NCBI GenBank assembly: GCA_016207585.1
Contig: JACQPI010000062.1
Span: 1-8,506 of the forward strand
Direction: 5' to 3'
Origin: Elusimicrobiota bacterium
Lineage (GTDB): Bacteria; Elusimicrobiota; Elusimicrobia; UBA1565; JACRDR01
DNA: 8,506 nt
The notes beneath the pieces were generated by a model. That model was not told where the DNA came from. It saw only the letters and a list, made by a program, of their open reading frames with translations, and did no database searches. How positions within the stretch are numbered: the first letter of the stretch is position 1; every line of letters begins with the position of its first letter. Of the stretch, positions 1-6,283 are shown piece after piece. The position numbers and the translations under genes are program-made.

Positions 1-1575
1 AGGCCCAACGAGCTTTCCGGGGGCCAGCAGCAAAGGGTCGCGATCGCACGAGCCCTTGTGAACCGCCCCCGCATCCTATTCGCCGACGAGCCGACCGGCA
101 ACATCGCCTCGGACCAGGCCGAAGACATCCTGCGCCAGCTCAAGCTCCTCAACGACGCGGGGATCACGATCGTCATGGTGACCCATGAGGCCGACATCGC
201 CGCGCACGCCAAGCGCGTCATCCGAATCAAGGACGGAAGCATCGTCGCGGACGATTCCAGCGAAGAACTCCACGGTGGTCGCGCAAGCCCGGCGGTACGC
301 ACGCTTCCATCCAGGGCCGCTCGTTGGGTCTCGCAGCCGCCCGCGCTGGGGGTGAGCACGGCCCAGTTCTGGGAATATGGCGCCTCCGCCCTGCGCGCCA
401 TGGCGGCCAACAAGCTCCGGAGCGCGCTGTCGATGCTGGGCATTCTCATCGGTGTCGCCGCCGTGATCGCGATGCTGGCGGTCGGCAGGGGCGCCCAAAA
501 AGCGATCGAGGCGCGCATCGCAAGCCTCGGTTCGAACCTGGTCATGCTCATGCCCGGATCCCCCAGTTCGCACGGCGTCCGGGGGGAGTCGGGCTCCTAC
601 AGCCGGCTGAGCCTCGACGACGTCAAGGCGATACAGAAGGCAAACCCGCATATCGTCCACGTGGATGGAAACGTCTCCGGCTCGGCTCAAATCGTTTATA
701 AGGATAAGAACGTCAACACACAGATCACCGGCGCCACGCCTCTTTACGAAACCATGCGCTCGGCGAAACCCTACCACGGCCGCTTCTTCACCGACCCGGA
801 AAACCTCCTTCAGGAACGGGTCGTCCTGCTGGGACAAACGGTCGTCAAAAATCTGTTCGAAGACGAGGACCCGACGGGAAAAGTGGTCAAAATCAACCAC
901 ATCGGGTTCCGCGTGCTGGGGATCCTTCCAACCAAGGGGGCCAGCACCTTCCGAGACCAAGACGACATGGCGCTCGTTCCTCTCCATACCGCGATGAAGC
1001 GGTTGCTGGGGAAAAAATACCTTTCCTTTGTCGCGATCGAATGCGACGACCCGGCGGCCATCCCGGAAGTCATCGCCGACGTTCAAGCCTTGATGCGCCG
1101 CCGCCACCATCTGCCCTCTTATAAGGACGATGATTTTACATTAAGGAACATGGCGGACATCCAGGCGGCGCTTTCCGGCACGACGCAGACGTTCACCCTG
1201 CTTCTGGGGATCGTCGCGGCAATCTCCTTGCTGGTCGGAGGAATCGGCATCATGAACATCATGCTGGTCTCCGTATCCGAGCGCACCCGTGAAATCGGCT
1301 TGCGCAAGGCGGTCGGCGCGCCTCGCCGGGCGATCCTGGCGCAATTCCTGATCGAATCCGCGGTCCTCTCCACGCTCGGCGGCTTCATCGGTATTTTGCT
1401 CGGAGTCATGATCTCCCTCGTCTTATCCCGCGCCGCGGGCTGGGCGGCGGTCGTGACCCCGCAGGCGGTGCTCCTGGCGTTCACTTTCTCCACGAGCGTC
1501 GGAATCCTCTTTGGCTTCTGGCCGGCGCGAAAAGCGTCCCTGCTGTCTCCCATCGAGGCGCTTCGCTACGAATAG
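1..1575 (+). CDS. macB: MacB-like ABC transporter, fused ATPase-permease (5' end missing)
   Basis: Inner-membrane ABC protein that, in the MacAB-TolC family, couples cytoplasmic ATP hydrolysis to export of macrolides, peptides or lipoprotein-like substrates across the envelope. The frame is open from base 1, giving 524 visible codons. The family is usually about 650 residues, so roughly 130 residues including Walker A lie outside the window. Visible in order: signature LSGGQQQR (visible residues 5-12), Walker B ILFADEP (25-31, catalytic Glu30), H-loop VTHE (His62), a linker, TM1 (about 142-163), a periplasmic MacB_PCD-type domain (about 165-395), then FtsX-type TM2-TM4 (about 398-422, 450-475, 485-508). 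REIGLRKAVGA and the terminal PIEALRYE are typical of MacB. The D-loop reads GNIAS instead of the usual GxLDS. A MacA-type adaptor would be expected upstream, out of view. Family sure; substrate unknown. Confidence 0.93.
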   Translation, partial: RPNELSGGQQQRVAIARALVNRPRILFADEPTGNIASDQAEDILRQLKLLNDAGITIVMVTHEADIAAHAKRVIRIKDGSIVADDSSEELHGGRASPAVRTLPSRAARWVSQPPALGVSTAQFWEYGASALRAMAANKLRSALSMLGILIGVAAVIAMLAVGRGAQKAIEARIASLGSNLVMLMPGSPSSHGVRGESGSYSRLSLDDVKAIQKANPHIVHVDGNVSGSAQIVYKDKNVNTQITGATPLYETMRSAKPYHGRFFTDPENLLQERVVLLGQTVVKNLFEDEDPTGKVVKINHIGFRVLGILPTKGASTFRDQDDMALVPLHTAMKRLLGKKYLSFVAIECDDPAAIPEVIADVQALMRRRHHLPSYKDDDFTLRNMADIQAALSGTTQTFTLLLGIVAAISLLVGGIGIMNIMLVSVSERTREIGLRKAVGAPRRAILAQFLIESAVLSTLGGFIGILLGVMISLVLSRAAGWAAVVTPQAVLLAFTFSTSVGILFGFWPARKASLLSPIEALRYE

Positions 1576-1618
1576 GCGCCGGTCCTCTGGAAAAATATGG
1601 CGCGACTTCAAGGTTTTC

Positions 1619-1627
1619 TGGTACAAT
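1619..1627 (+). promoter_or_regulatory. Extended -10 promoter for the secreted coiled-coil protein gene
   Basis: TGG followed by TACAAT (1622-1627) forms a TGn extended -10 element with 5 of 6 matches to TATAAT. No good -35 hexamer lies 16-18 bases upstream, which is usual for extended -10 promoters. Transcription would start near 1634, giving a leader of about 35 nt. It lies in the 93-bp gap after macB, so the downstream gene need not depend on macB transcription. No convincing terminator is visible in this gap. Confidence 0.5.
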
Positions 1628-1654
1628 GCACAGCGTCGAAAATTCAAGAAAGGC

Positions 1655-1660
1655 AAGGAG
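1655..1660 (+). promoter_or_regulatory. Ribosome binding site AAGGAG
   Basis: AAGGAG sits 8 bases before the ATG at 1669. It decides the start: an in-frame ATG at 1597 lies upstream of the probable promoter, has no such site, and would place a non-signal-like stretch before the hydrophobic segment. Confidence 0.8.
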
Positions 1661-1668
1661 ATCATTCC

Positions 1669-2298
1669 ATGAGCAGCAAGAATCCATATGTCGGACCTAT
1701 CGCATGCGCCGCCGCGTTGATTGCCGGGCTTTCCTTTTCGGCACAGTCGTCTTGGGCCAAATCGCAAACCGACTCCCTCGTGGGCGAACCCGGATTTTCC
1801 AATGAAAGCTTGGATCAGCAGCGCGCGGCGCTGGAAGCCAAGCTGACAAACCGCATCGCAACCATCGAGCGCAACACGGAGAGCCTCCAATCCTTTCAAA
1901 ATCGGATGAAAAAGGAGCGCATGGATTTTGAGCGTCATACCACGGAAGAAGAGAAGGCCTTTCTTCTTTATTTGAAGTCCATGAACCCGGAGGAGCGGGA
2001 AGACGCCTTCAAAATTTTTTCGGACAAGCAGGCCAAGAAACGCGCCGTTTTCGACAAGGCCCTCCTGGCCAAACAACAGGATTGGTTTTCGGAGAACGTC
2101 AAGAACGTCTCCCAGACGACGCCGATCGATTCGGAGCCCTCCGCCGTGAAAGAAGTCTCGGACGCCGGCATGGCCCCTCAAGGCGACGAAGACAAGGAGT
2201 CTGCGGAGGTCTCGATCCTACAGGCGCCCGGGAGCAAGGAAAAAGCTCCGCCCCAACCGAAGCCGAAGGGCAAGATCAAGAAAACCGCGGCCCGCTGA
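1669..2298 (+). CDS. Secreted coiled-coil protein of unknown function
   Basis: 209 residues; I do not recognise a family. Residues 1-30 look like a Sec signal peptide: Lys4, a hydrophobic core at about 8-25 and a likely signal peptidase I cut after SWA (residues 28-30). Residues about 46-148 are charged, rich in Glu, Lys, Gln and Ala, and predicted to be helical/coiled coil. Leu, Ile and Phe recur with heptad-like spacing, interrupted near KSMNPEE. The C-terminal 60 residues are low complexity: an acidic stretch, then a Pro/Lys tail ending KKTAAR. The mature part has no cysteine, so it is not a lipoprotein and cannot form disulfides. This build suggests a periplasmic or surface-associated scaffold or chaperone-like protein, but that is inference. 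It has its own promoter and strong RBS and sits between an envelope transporter and a peroxiredoxin. Gene reality is well supported; function is not. Confidence 0.8.
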   Translation: MSSKNPYVGPIACAAALIAGLSFSAQSSWAKSQTDSLVGEPGFSNESLDQQRAALEAKLTNRIATIERNTESLQSFQNRMKKERMDFERHTTEEEKAFLLYLKSMNPEEREDAFKIFSDKQAKKRAVFDKALLAKQQDWFSENVKNVSQTTPIDSEPSAVKEVSDAGMAPQGDEDKESAEVSILQAPGSKEKAPPQPKPKGKIKKTAAR

Positions 2299-2388
2299 AG
2301 CCCGTCGCCGCGAACCGTCAGTCGTAAAGAACTTTAGTCCCATGAGAAATAGGGCACAAAGGCCGGGTATTTTGATCTCTCAATTTCG

Positions 2389-2394
2389 TATAAT
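2389..2394 (+). promoter_or_regulatory. -10 box (TATAAT) of the peroxiredoxin gene
   Basis: A perfect TATAAT, 40 bases before the peroxiredoxin ATG, with a start site expected near 2401. No recognisable -35 hexamer is found 15-18 bases upstream (the region reads around GGTATT), and there is no TGn extension. An activator, or a different -35 preference, may be involved. The rest of the 136-bp gap after the coiled-coil gene holds a short AT palindrome (2325-2336) and no clear terminator. Confidence 0.5.
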
Positions 2395-2406
2395 CTCCAG
2401 GAAAGC

Positions 2407-2421
2407 GGTCCTCATAGGACC
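2407..2421 (+). repeat. Perfect 6-bp hairpin/dyad touching the peroxiredoxin RBS
   Basis: GGTCCT, a 3-base loop CAT, then AGGACC: a perfect inverted repeat whose last base is directly followed by the AGGAGG ribosome binding site at 2422. Given the -10 at 2389-2394 it would lie at the very 5' end of the mRNA leader. It could act as an RNA hairpin affecting stability or ribosome access, or as a DNA operator just downstream of the start site. The dyad is seen directly; its role is inferred. Confidence 0.55.
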
Positions 2422-2427
2422 AGGAGG
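2422..2427 (+). promoter_or_regulatory. Strong ribosome binding site AGGAGG
   Basis: A consensus Shine-Dalgarno 7 bases before the ATG at 2435. It fixes the peroxiredoxin start and suggests high expression. An in-frame ATG at 2342 lies upstream of the -10 box and can be dismissed. Confidence 0.85.
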
Positions 2428-2434
2428 ATTCACC

Positions 2435-3025
2435 ATGGCGGATTGTCTCGTTCAAAAGAGAGCTCCCTCGTTCAAGACGACGGCCGTCGTCAACAAGCGT
2501 TTTCAGGAAATCCAGCTGGAGGACTACAAGGGCAAATGGGTCATCCTGTTTTTCTACCCGCTCGATTTCACGTTCGTCTGTCCGACCGAAATAACGGCCT
2601 TCAGCGACCACATTCAAGACTTCAAGAAGCTGGGCTGCGAGGTCCTAGGCTGCTCCATCGACAGCCAATACACGCACCTCGCCTGGATCAACACCCCCCG
2701 CAAGGAAGGCGGCCTCGGAGACATTCAATTCCCCCTGCTCGCCGACGTGACCAAGAAAATCGCCTCGGATTACGGCGTCCTCACGGAGGCAGGCATCGCC
2801 CTGCGCGGACTTTTCCTAGTCAACCCGCAAGGCACCGTCGTCTACGGCGTCGTGCACGATTTCGGCGTCGGGCGCAACGTCGACGAGGCGCTCCGGGTCT
2901 TGAAAGCCTTCCAGCACGTCGAAAAGACCGGCGAGGTATGTCCCGCCAATTGGCAGACCGGCGGCAAGACCATCAAGGCCGATCCGGTTAAATCCAAGGA
3001 ATTCTTCGCCTCGGCCGCATCATAG
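2435..3025 (+). CDS. Typical 2-Cys peroxiredoxin (AhpC/Prx1 subfamily)
   Basis: Cytoplasmic thiol peroxidase reducing H2O2, organic peroxides and peroxynitrite, recycled by thioredoxin or an AhpF-like reductase. 196 residues, the usual length. The active site is PLDFTFVCPTE (residues 42-52) with Thr46, peroxidatic Cys49 and the supporting Arg124. The resolving cysteine is Cys169 in GEVCPANW, in the C-terminal 1-cysPrx_C extension. Such enzymes form head-to-tail dimers and often decamers. A GGLG motif (92-95) and a C-terminal KEFF (189-191 region, in place of the YF motif) resemble the easily overoxidised Prx1 type more than robust bacterial forms. Three further cysteines (4, 68, 73) are present. 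No ahpF or reductase gene is nearby. It would often be labelled ahpC or tsaA; I leave the symbol blank because the sequence is as close to Prx1 as to enteric AhpC. It ends tail to tail with rmuC, overlapping by 6 bases. Confidence 0.96.
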   Translation: MADCLVQKRAPSFKTTAVVNKRFQEIQLEDYKGKWVILFFYPLDFTFVCPTEITAFSDHIQDFKKLGCEVLGCSIDSQYTHLAWINTPRKEGGLGDIQFPLLADVTKKIASDYGVLTEAGIALRGLFLVNPQGTVVYGVVHDFGVGRNVDEALRVLKAFQHVEKTGEVCPANWQTGGKTIKADPVKSKEFFASAAS

Positions 3026-4264
3026 CAGGGGTCCGTCGATCCCGTTGCCGTCCAGCGGATCGTTCTCGGCCCCATCCTCGGAAAGCATTTCGCGAGCTTG
3101 CTCCGCCGGAACTTCGTGGACTCGATTCAGTTTTCGAGCGATCGTTCTGGACTTGCGGGCCGCCGACTCGACTTGCTGGCTGGCCTCCTCCAGTTTCCTT
3201 TGGGTCCTATCCAAGAGGTCCCCAAACCGCCCGAACTCCGTCTTGATGGCCCCCAGCAAGGCCCACACCTCGCCGGATTTTTTCTCGATCGCAAGGGTCC
3301 TGAAACCCATCTGCAAGCTATTGAGGAGCGCGGCCAGGTTCGACGGGCCGACAACGGATATCCGATGCTCTCGCTGCAAAACCTCGGCTAGCCCGCGGAT
3401 TTGAACCACCTCGGCATACAATCCCTCACTGGGCAGGTACATGATGCCGAAATCGGTGGTCTTGGGCGGGTTGAGATATTTTTCCCGGATCCGACGCGCC
3501 TCGCGCTTCACCGAGTCGACTAAATCGCGCGTCGACTTTTCCAGCGACGCCGCGTCTCCCTGATCCCGCGCGTCCAAAATTCGCTGGTAATCCTCCACCG
3601 GAAACTTCGAATCGACGGGCAGCCACACCGGTTCCTGCTCGTCCCCCCGGCGTCCCGGCAGGCGGATCGCGACCTCCACGAAATCCTGCGAGTCCTCCCG
3701 CGTTTTGACGTTCTCCTGATATTGGTCCTTGGTCAGTATTTCCGAGAGGAGCGACTTCAGCTGCATTTCGCCCCAGCTCCCCCGCGTTTTCACGTTCGTC
3801 AACAACCTTTTTAAATCGCCCACGCCGGTCGCCAGAGACTGCATCTCGCCCAGCCCCTTCTGGACCGCCTCCAGACGCTGGCTGACCACATGGAAGGATT
3901 CCGATAGACGCCGCTCCAGGGTCGTCTGCAGCTTTTCATCGACCGTCTGGCGCATCAACTCCAGTTTGGCGGCATTGTCCTGCTGAAGCTCGGAAAGCCG
4001 CTGCTGGACGCTCTCGCGAAGAGAATCCATGCGGGTTTCCGTCGTGTTCGCGGAAGATCTCAATTGGCCGCCGATTTCTTCGCGCAAATGCCTGGACTGG
4101 GCCACCCACTCTTCCCTGTTGCGCGTCAGATCGTCTCGAGACCCCTTCTCCATACGTTCCAGTAGGGCCTCCAAACCTTTTAGTCCGGAGCTCAATTGCG
4201 CGAAAAAAAACATCCCCGCGCCCAGGAGGACGCAGCCGACGGCCAAGGCGATCCAAATCAACAT
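3020..4264 (-). CDS. rmuC: DNA recombination protein RmuC
   Basis: RmuC family proteins limit inversions at short inverted repeats and are thought to be nucleases associated with DNA metabolism. 414 residues, within the family range. Residues 2-22 form an N-terminal membrane anchor. Residues about 25-145 are a long coiled coil rich in Glu, Gln, Arg and Leu. The RmuC domain spans about 150-375, with GSWGE (162-166) and LPVDSKFP (215-222). Glu166, Asp218 and Lys220 fit the restriction-endonuclease-like core inferred for this family. YLPSE (277-280) and the VVGPSNLAALLNSLQMGFRTL block are also family hallmarks. The start at 4264 is backed by an AAGGG ribosome binding site (4273-4277) and by the anchor. 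Its TGA (3020-3022) overlaps the end of the convergent peroxiredoxin gene. The anchor segment contains an 8-T run on the coding strand (4203-4210). The last 30 residues are an acidic, probably disordered tail. Confidence 0.95.
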   Translation of the reverse strand: MLIWIALAVGCVLLGAGMFFFAQLSSGLKGLEALLERMEKGSRDDLTRNREEWVAQSRHLREEIGGQLRSSANTTETRMDSLRESVQQRLSELQQDNAAKLELMRQTVDEKLQTTLERRLSESFHVVSQRLEAVQKGLGEMQSLATGVGDLKRLLTNVKTRGSWGEMQLKSLLSEILTKDQYQENVKTREDSQDFVEVAIRLPGRRGDEQEPVWLPVDSKFPVEDYQRILDARDQGDAASLEKSTRDLVDSVKREARRIREKYLNPPKTTDFGIMYLPSEGLYAEVVQIRGLAEVLQREHRISVVGPSNLAALLNSLQMGFRTLAIEKKSGEVWALLGAIKTEFGRFGDLLDRTQRKLEEASQQVESAARKSRTIARKLNRVHEVPAEQAREMLSEDGAENDPLDGNGIDGPLL

Positions 4265-4272
4265 GAAAAATT

Positions 4273-4292
4273 CCCTTCTCTTGATTATTTTA
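4273..4292 (-). promoter_or_regulatory. rmuC: Possible -10 box and RBS of rmuC
   Basis: On the minus strand TAAAAT (4292-4287, 5 of 6 matches to TATAAT) is followed by AAGGG (4277-4273), 8 bases before the ATG. The RBS is plausible. The -10 is weakly supported because no -35 hexamer stands out, and CATAAT at 4300-4295 is an alternative. Confidence 0.35.
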
Positions 4293-4327
4293 ACATTATG
4301 CCGACCGCGACACAGCTGGAATTTTCG

Positions 4328-4356
4328 TTGCGTCTACTCTCGCGTGCGCGTATAGT
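4328..4356 (+). promoter_or_regulatory. Sigma70-like promoter of the TIM-barrel/epimerase operon
   Basis: TTGCGT (4328-4333) and TATAGT (4351-4356) are separated by exactly 17 bases. The start site would be near 4363, leaving a leader of about 29 nt before the ATG at 4392. It points away from rmuC, so the 127-bp gap is a divergent promoter region. Confidence 0.65.
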
Positions 4357-4380
4357 GCTCCGGAATTCCAAGAACGCGCA
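4345..4380. repeat. 7-bp inverted repeat spanning the -10 and start site
   Basis: TGCGCGT (4345-4351) and ACGCGCA (4374-4380) are perfect inverted copies separated by 22 bases; the spacer also contains the palindrome GGAATTCC (4362-4369). The left arm runs into the -10 box and the right arm lies in the leader, so the left arm would not be transcribed. A DNA operator is therefore likelier than an RNA hairpin. No regulator gene is adjacent, so this is a suggestion only. Confidence 0.35.
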
Positions 4381-4391
4381 CCTCTATACTA

Positions 4392-5285
4392 ATGAAAGTC
4401 GGCACGATCCTCGATTTGATCCGCATGGGCCGGGAGATATTCCTGTCGCCCTGGAAGAACCACCCGATCTCCAACGAGGTGGAACGCCTAGCGGCGCTGG
4501 GAGCCGGGCATATCGAGTTCACCACCGACTTTCTGTTCTCAAACCTGAAAGCGGCTCGGGCTTTCGAGTCCGAGAAGGCGCGCCTGGGAAGCATCGCGCG
4601 GGAAAGAGAATTGACGTATTCCTTCCACCTGCCGACCTCCGGCGGGTTTTGCACGGGCTCCGCCTGGAAGCAGGTGCGCAGCGGCTCCGTCGCCTGGCTC
4701 AGGGAATTCGTCCAGTCGATGGCCCCGATGGAACCCACGGGATACGTCATGCACCCCCAGGCGTTGTCCGATCTATTCCACATCGACCTGGGGCCGATGC
4801 AAACGGGGCTCCTGAGCGCACGGCAAGTCCTGTTCTATTTCACCCGGAATGTGATCATACCCAACGAGCGAGAAGCCTTGGCGGAAATACGCACGTTCGT
4901 CGCTCCGGAGAAAATATTCCTCGAAAACAGCGAAAACATCGATTTTTATATGCTAAAAGACTTTGCGCTCGACTCGGGATATTCCGTATGCATGGACGTA
5001 GGGCATCTGCTGGTGGACGGGCAGGATCTCTCCAAGTTCGCGAACACCTTTCGGCCCGTTCTTCGCCATGTCCATCTTCATGACGTTATCGACAAGGCGC
5101 CTGCGAATACCCCGGGGCAACACCGCGACCATCGCCCCCTGGGGACCGGGATCGCCGACGTTCCCGAAATCGTGCGCCTGCTGCATTCCGTGGAATTCGA
5201 CGGGGCGATCGTGATTGAGGACTATTTCCAGGATCCGGCCGATTCCATCCGATACCTCGTCGAGCGCCTGCGGGGCCGCCCATGA
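4392..5285 (+). CDS. Xylose-isomerase-like TIM-barrel protein, CbiR-like
   Basis: 297 residues of the AP endonuclease family 2 / xylose isomerase-like TIM-barrel fold; members are metal-dependent sugar isomerases, epimerases, lyases or phosphodiesterases. Likely metal and catalytic residues sit at strand ends: Glu42, His79 (TYSFHLP), His121 (YVMHP), Glu178 (FLENSEN), Asp202 and His205 (CMDVGHLL), His228/His230 (HVHLHD), Asp246-His247 (DHRPLG) and Glu276 (VIEDYF). The TY-x-x-HLP, C-x-DVGHLL and DHxPL patterns recall, from memory, the cobamide-remodelling phosphodiesterase CbiR. No cobamide gene lies nearby, so this could equally be a sugar isomerase or epimerase. The start is taken from the fold's first strand (KVGT) and its position 29 nt after the promoter; no Shine-Dalgarno is visible. 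Its TGA overlaps the next ATG by 4 nt. Fold confident; substrate unknown. Confidence 0.85.
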   Translation: MKVGTILDLIRMGREIFLSPWKNHPISNEVERLAALGAGHIEFTTDFLFSNLKAARAFESEKARLGSIARERELTYSFHLPTSGGFCTGSAWKQVRSGSVAWLREFVQSMAPMEPTGYVMHPQALSDLFHIDLGPMQTGLLSARQVLFYFTRNVIIPNEREALAEIRTFVAPEKIFLENSENIDFYMLKDFALDSGYSVCMDVGHLLVDGQDLSKFANTFRPVLRHVHLHDVIDKAPANTPGQHRDHRPLGTGIADVPEIVRLLHSVEFDGAIVIEDYFQDPADSIRYLVERLRGRP

Positions 5286-6283
5286 CCCAAGAAACGGCCC
5301 TGGTGACGGGGGCCTGCGGTTTCGTAGGTTCCCACATGACCGCGCACCTCGCGGCGAAAGGCTATCGGGTCGTCGCGACGGATCACCCCGGAGCGGATCG
5401 CCGGCGCCTGGCGGCGGGGATCGAATTCATCCCGGCCGACATCACACGGCCCGAGAGCCTCGAAGCGCTGGGGCGCGCGGAGATTCACAAGATTTTCCAC
5501 GTCGCGGCGGTTTTTGATTACCTTGCCTCCCAAGAAACGCTCGAGCGCGTCAACTGCCAGGGGACGCGACACTTGCTCGAATTCCTCTCCAATCGCAGGA
5601 GTTCCATAAGACACGTCGTCGTTTGGAGTTCCGGAAGCGTTTACGGGAGAAACTTCAAGCGCGCGGCCGTGACGGAGAAAGACGCGACCGACCCGATCAA
5701 TCCCTACGAGAGGTCCAAGCTGCTCCAGGAAACGATCGCCTTGGATTTCCAAAAAACCACGGGGCTGCCGGTCACCGTCATCCGTCCCTCCGCCATCTAC
5801 GGTCCGCAGAGCCGTTACGGCATGGCAGTCCCCGTCTTTCTCATTCGCAAGGGCCTGCTGCGCTTCGTTCCAGGAGACGGCCGGCCGATCGGCAGCTTCG
5901 CGCACGTCGACGACGTGGTCGGCGCAGCGGAATTCCTGAGCGCCCGGCCCGAAGCCGCGGGCGAGATATACAACGTCTCGGACGATTCCTCCATGATGAT
6001 CGAGGACGCCCTCTGCCTGGCGGCCGATCTCATGGGAGTCCGTTTTTTCAGGGCCCACATTCCCCTTCCCCCGCTCCTCTGGGCCGCCTGGATCGATGAA
6101 ACGGTGAGCCGGATGCTGCGCCGACGCCCCTTGCTGGAGCGAGACTTGATCGAGTACATGCGGCGAAATTTTTGGATGGACAATTCGAAGCTGAAATCCC
6201 TGGGTTACGCGTTCAAATACCCGACCTTGCGCAGCGGCCTCCCCGGGACAATCGAGTGGTACCGGCGCGCGGGTTGGATATAA
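5282..6283 (+). CDS. NAD-dependent epimerase/dehydratase (extended SDR)
   Basis: 333 residues, usual for extended short-chain dehydrogenases acting on nucleotide sugars or on 3-beta-hydroxysteroid/hopanoid-type substrates. The N-terminal Rossmann fold has TGACGFVG (9-16), and Asp34 at the end of strand 2 favours NAD over NADP. The catalytic set is Ser117 (WSSGSVYG) with Tyr142 and Lys146 (NPYERSK), followed by VIRPSAIYGP (166-175), typical of the epimerase group. The C-terminal half has a variable substrate lid: a Pro- and Trp-rich hydrophobic stretch (about 258-270) and a basic helix (RMLRRRP), then the common ending with a Trp-Tyr pair near the C terminus. The hydrophobic lid might mean a lipid-linked substrate or membrane contact; that is inference. 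It starts inside the stop of the TIM-barrel gene (ATGA), has no RBS of its own and is probably translated by coupling. Class certain, exact substrate not. Confidence 0.92.
   Translation: MTQETALVTGACGFVGSHMTAHLAAKGYRVVATDHPGADRRRLAAGIEFIPADITRPESLEALGRAEIHKIFHVAAVFDYLASQETLERVNCQGTRHLLEFLSNRRSSIRHVVVWSSGSVYGRNFKRAAVTEKDATDPINPYERSKLLQETIALDFQKTTGLPVTVIRPSAIYGPQSRYGMAVPVFLIRKGLLRFVPGDGRPIGSFAHVDDVVGAAEFLSARPEAAGEIYNVSDDSSMMIEDALCLAADLMGVRFFRAHIPLPPLLWAAWIDETVSRMLRRRPLLERDLIEYMRRNFWMDNSKLKSLGYAFKYPTLRSGLPGTIEWYRRAGWI

Noticed and set aside
76..1110. Long minus-strand open frame opposite macB
   Set aside because: Low-complexity Arg/Asp/Gly-rich translation with no domain, fully opposite a gene with clear ABC/FtsX motifs; a typical shadow in GC-rich DNA.
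1597..1668. Upstream in-frame ATG as start of the coiled-coil protein
   Set aside because: It lies before the probable -10 box, lacks an RBS and would bury the signal peptide; ATG 1669 has AAGGAG at 8 bases.
1576..1668. Intrinsic terminator after macB
   Set aside because: GGCGCC is present but no stable stem with a following T-tract could be found.
1423..2181. 252-codon minus-strand open frame across the macB end and the coiled-coil gene
   Set aside because: Spans two real genes and their promoter gap, with no recognisable motif or RBS.
3037..3062. CGATCC/GGATCG inverted repeat as a bidirectional terminator
   Set aside because: Only 6 bp with a 14-base loop, no T-tract on either strand, and it lies within rmuC coding sequence.
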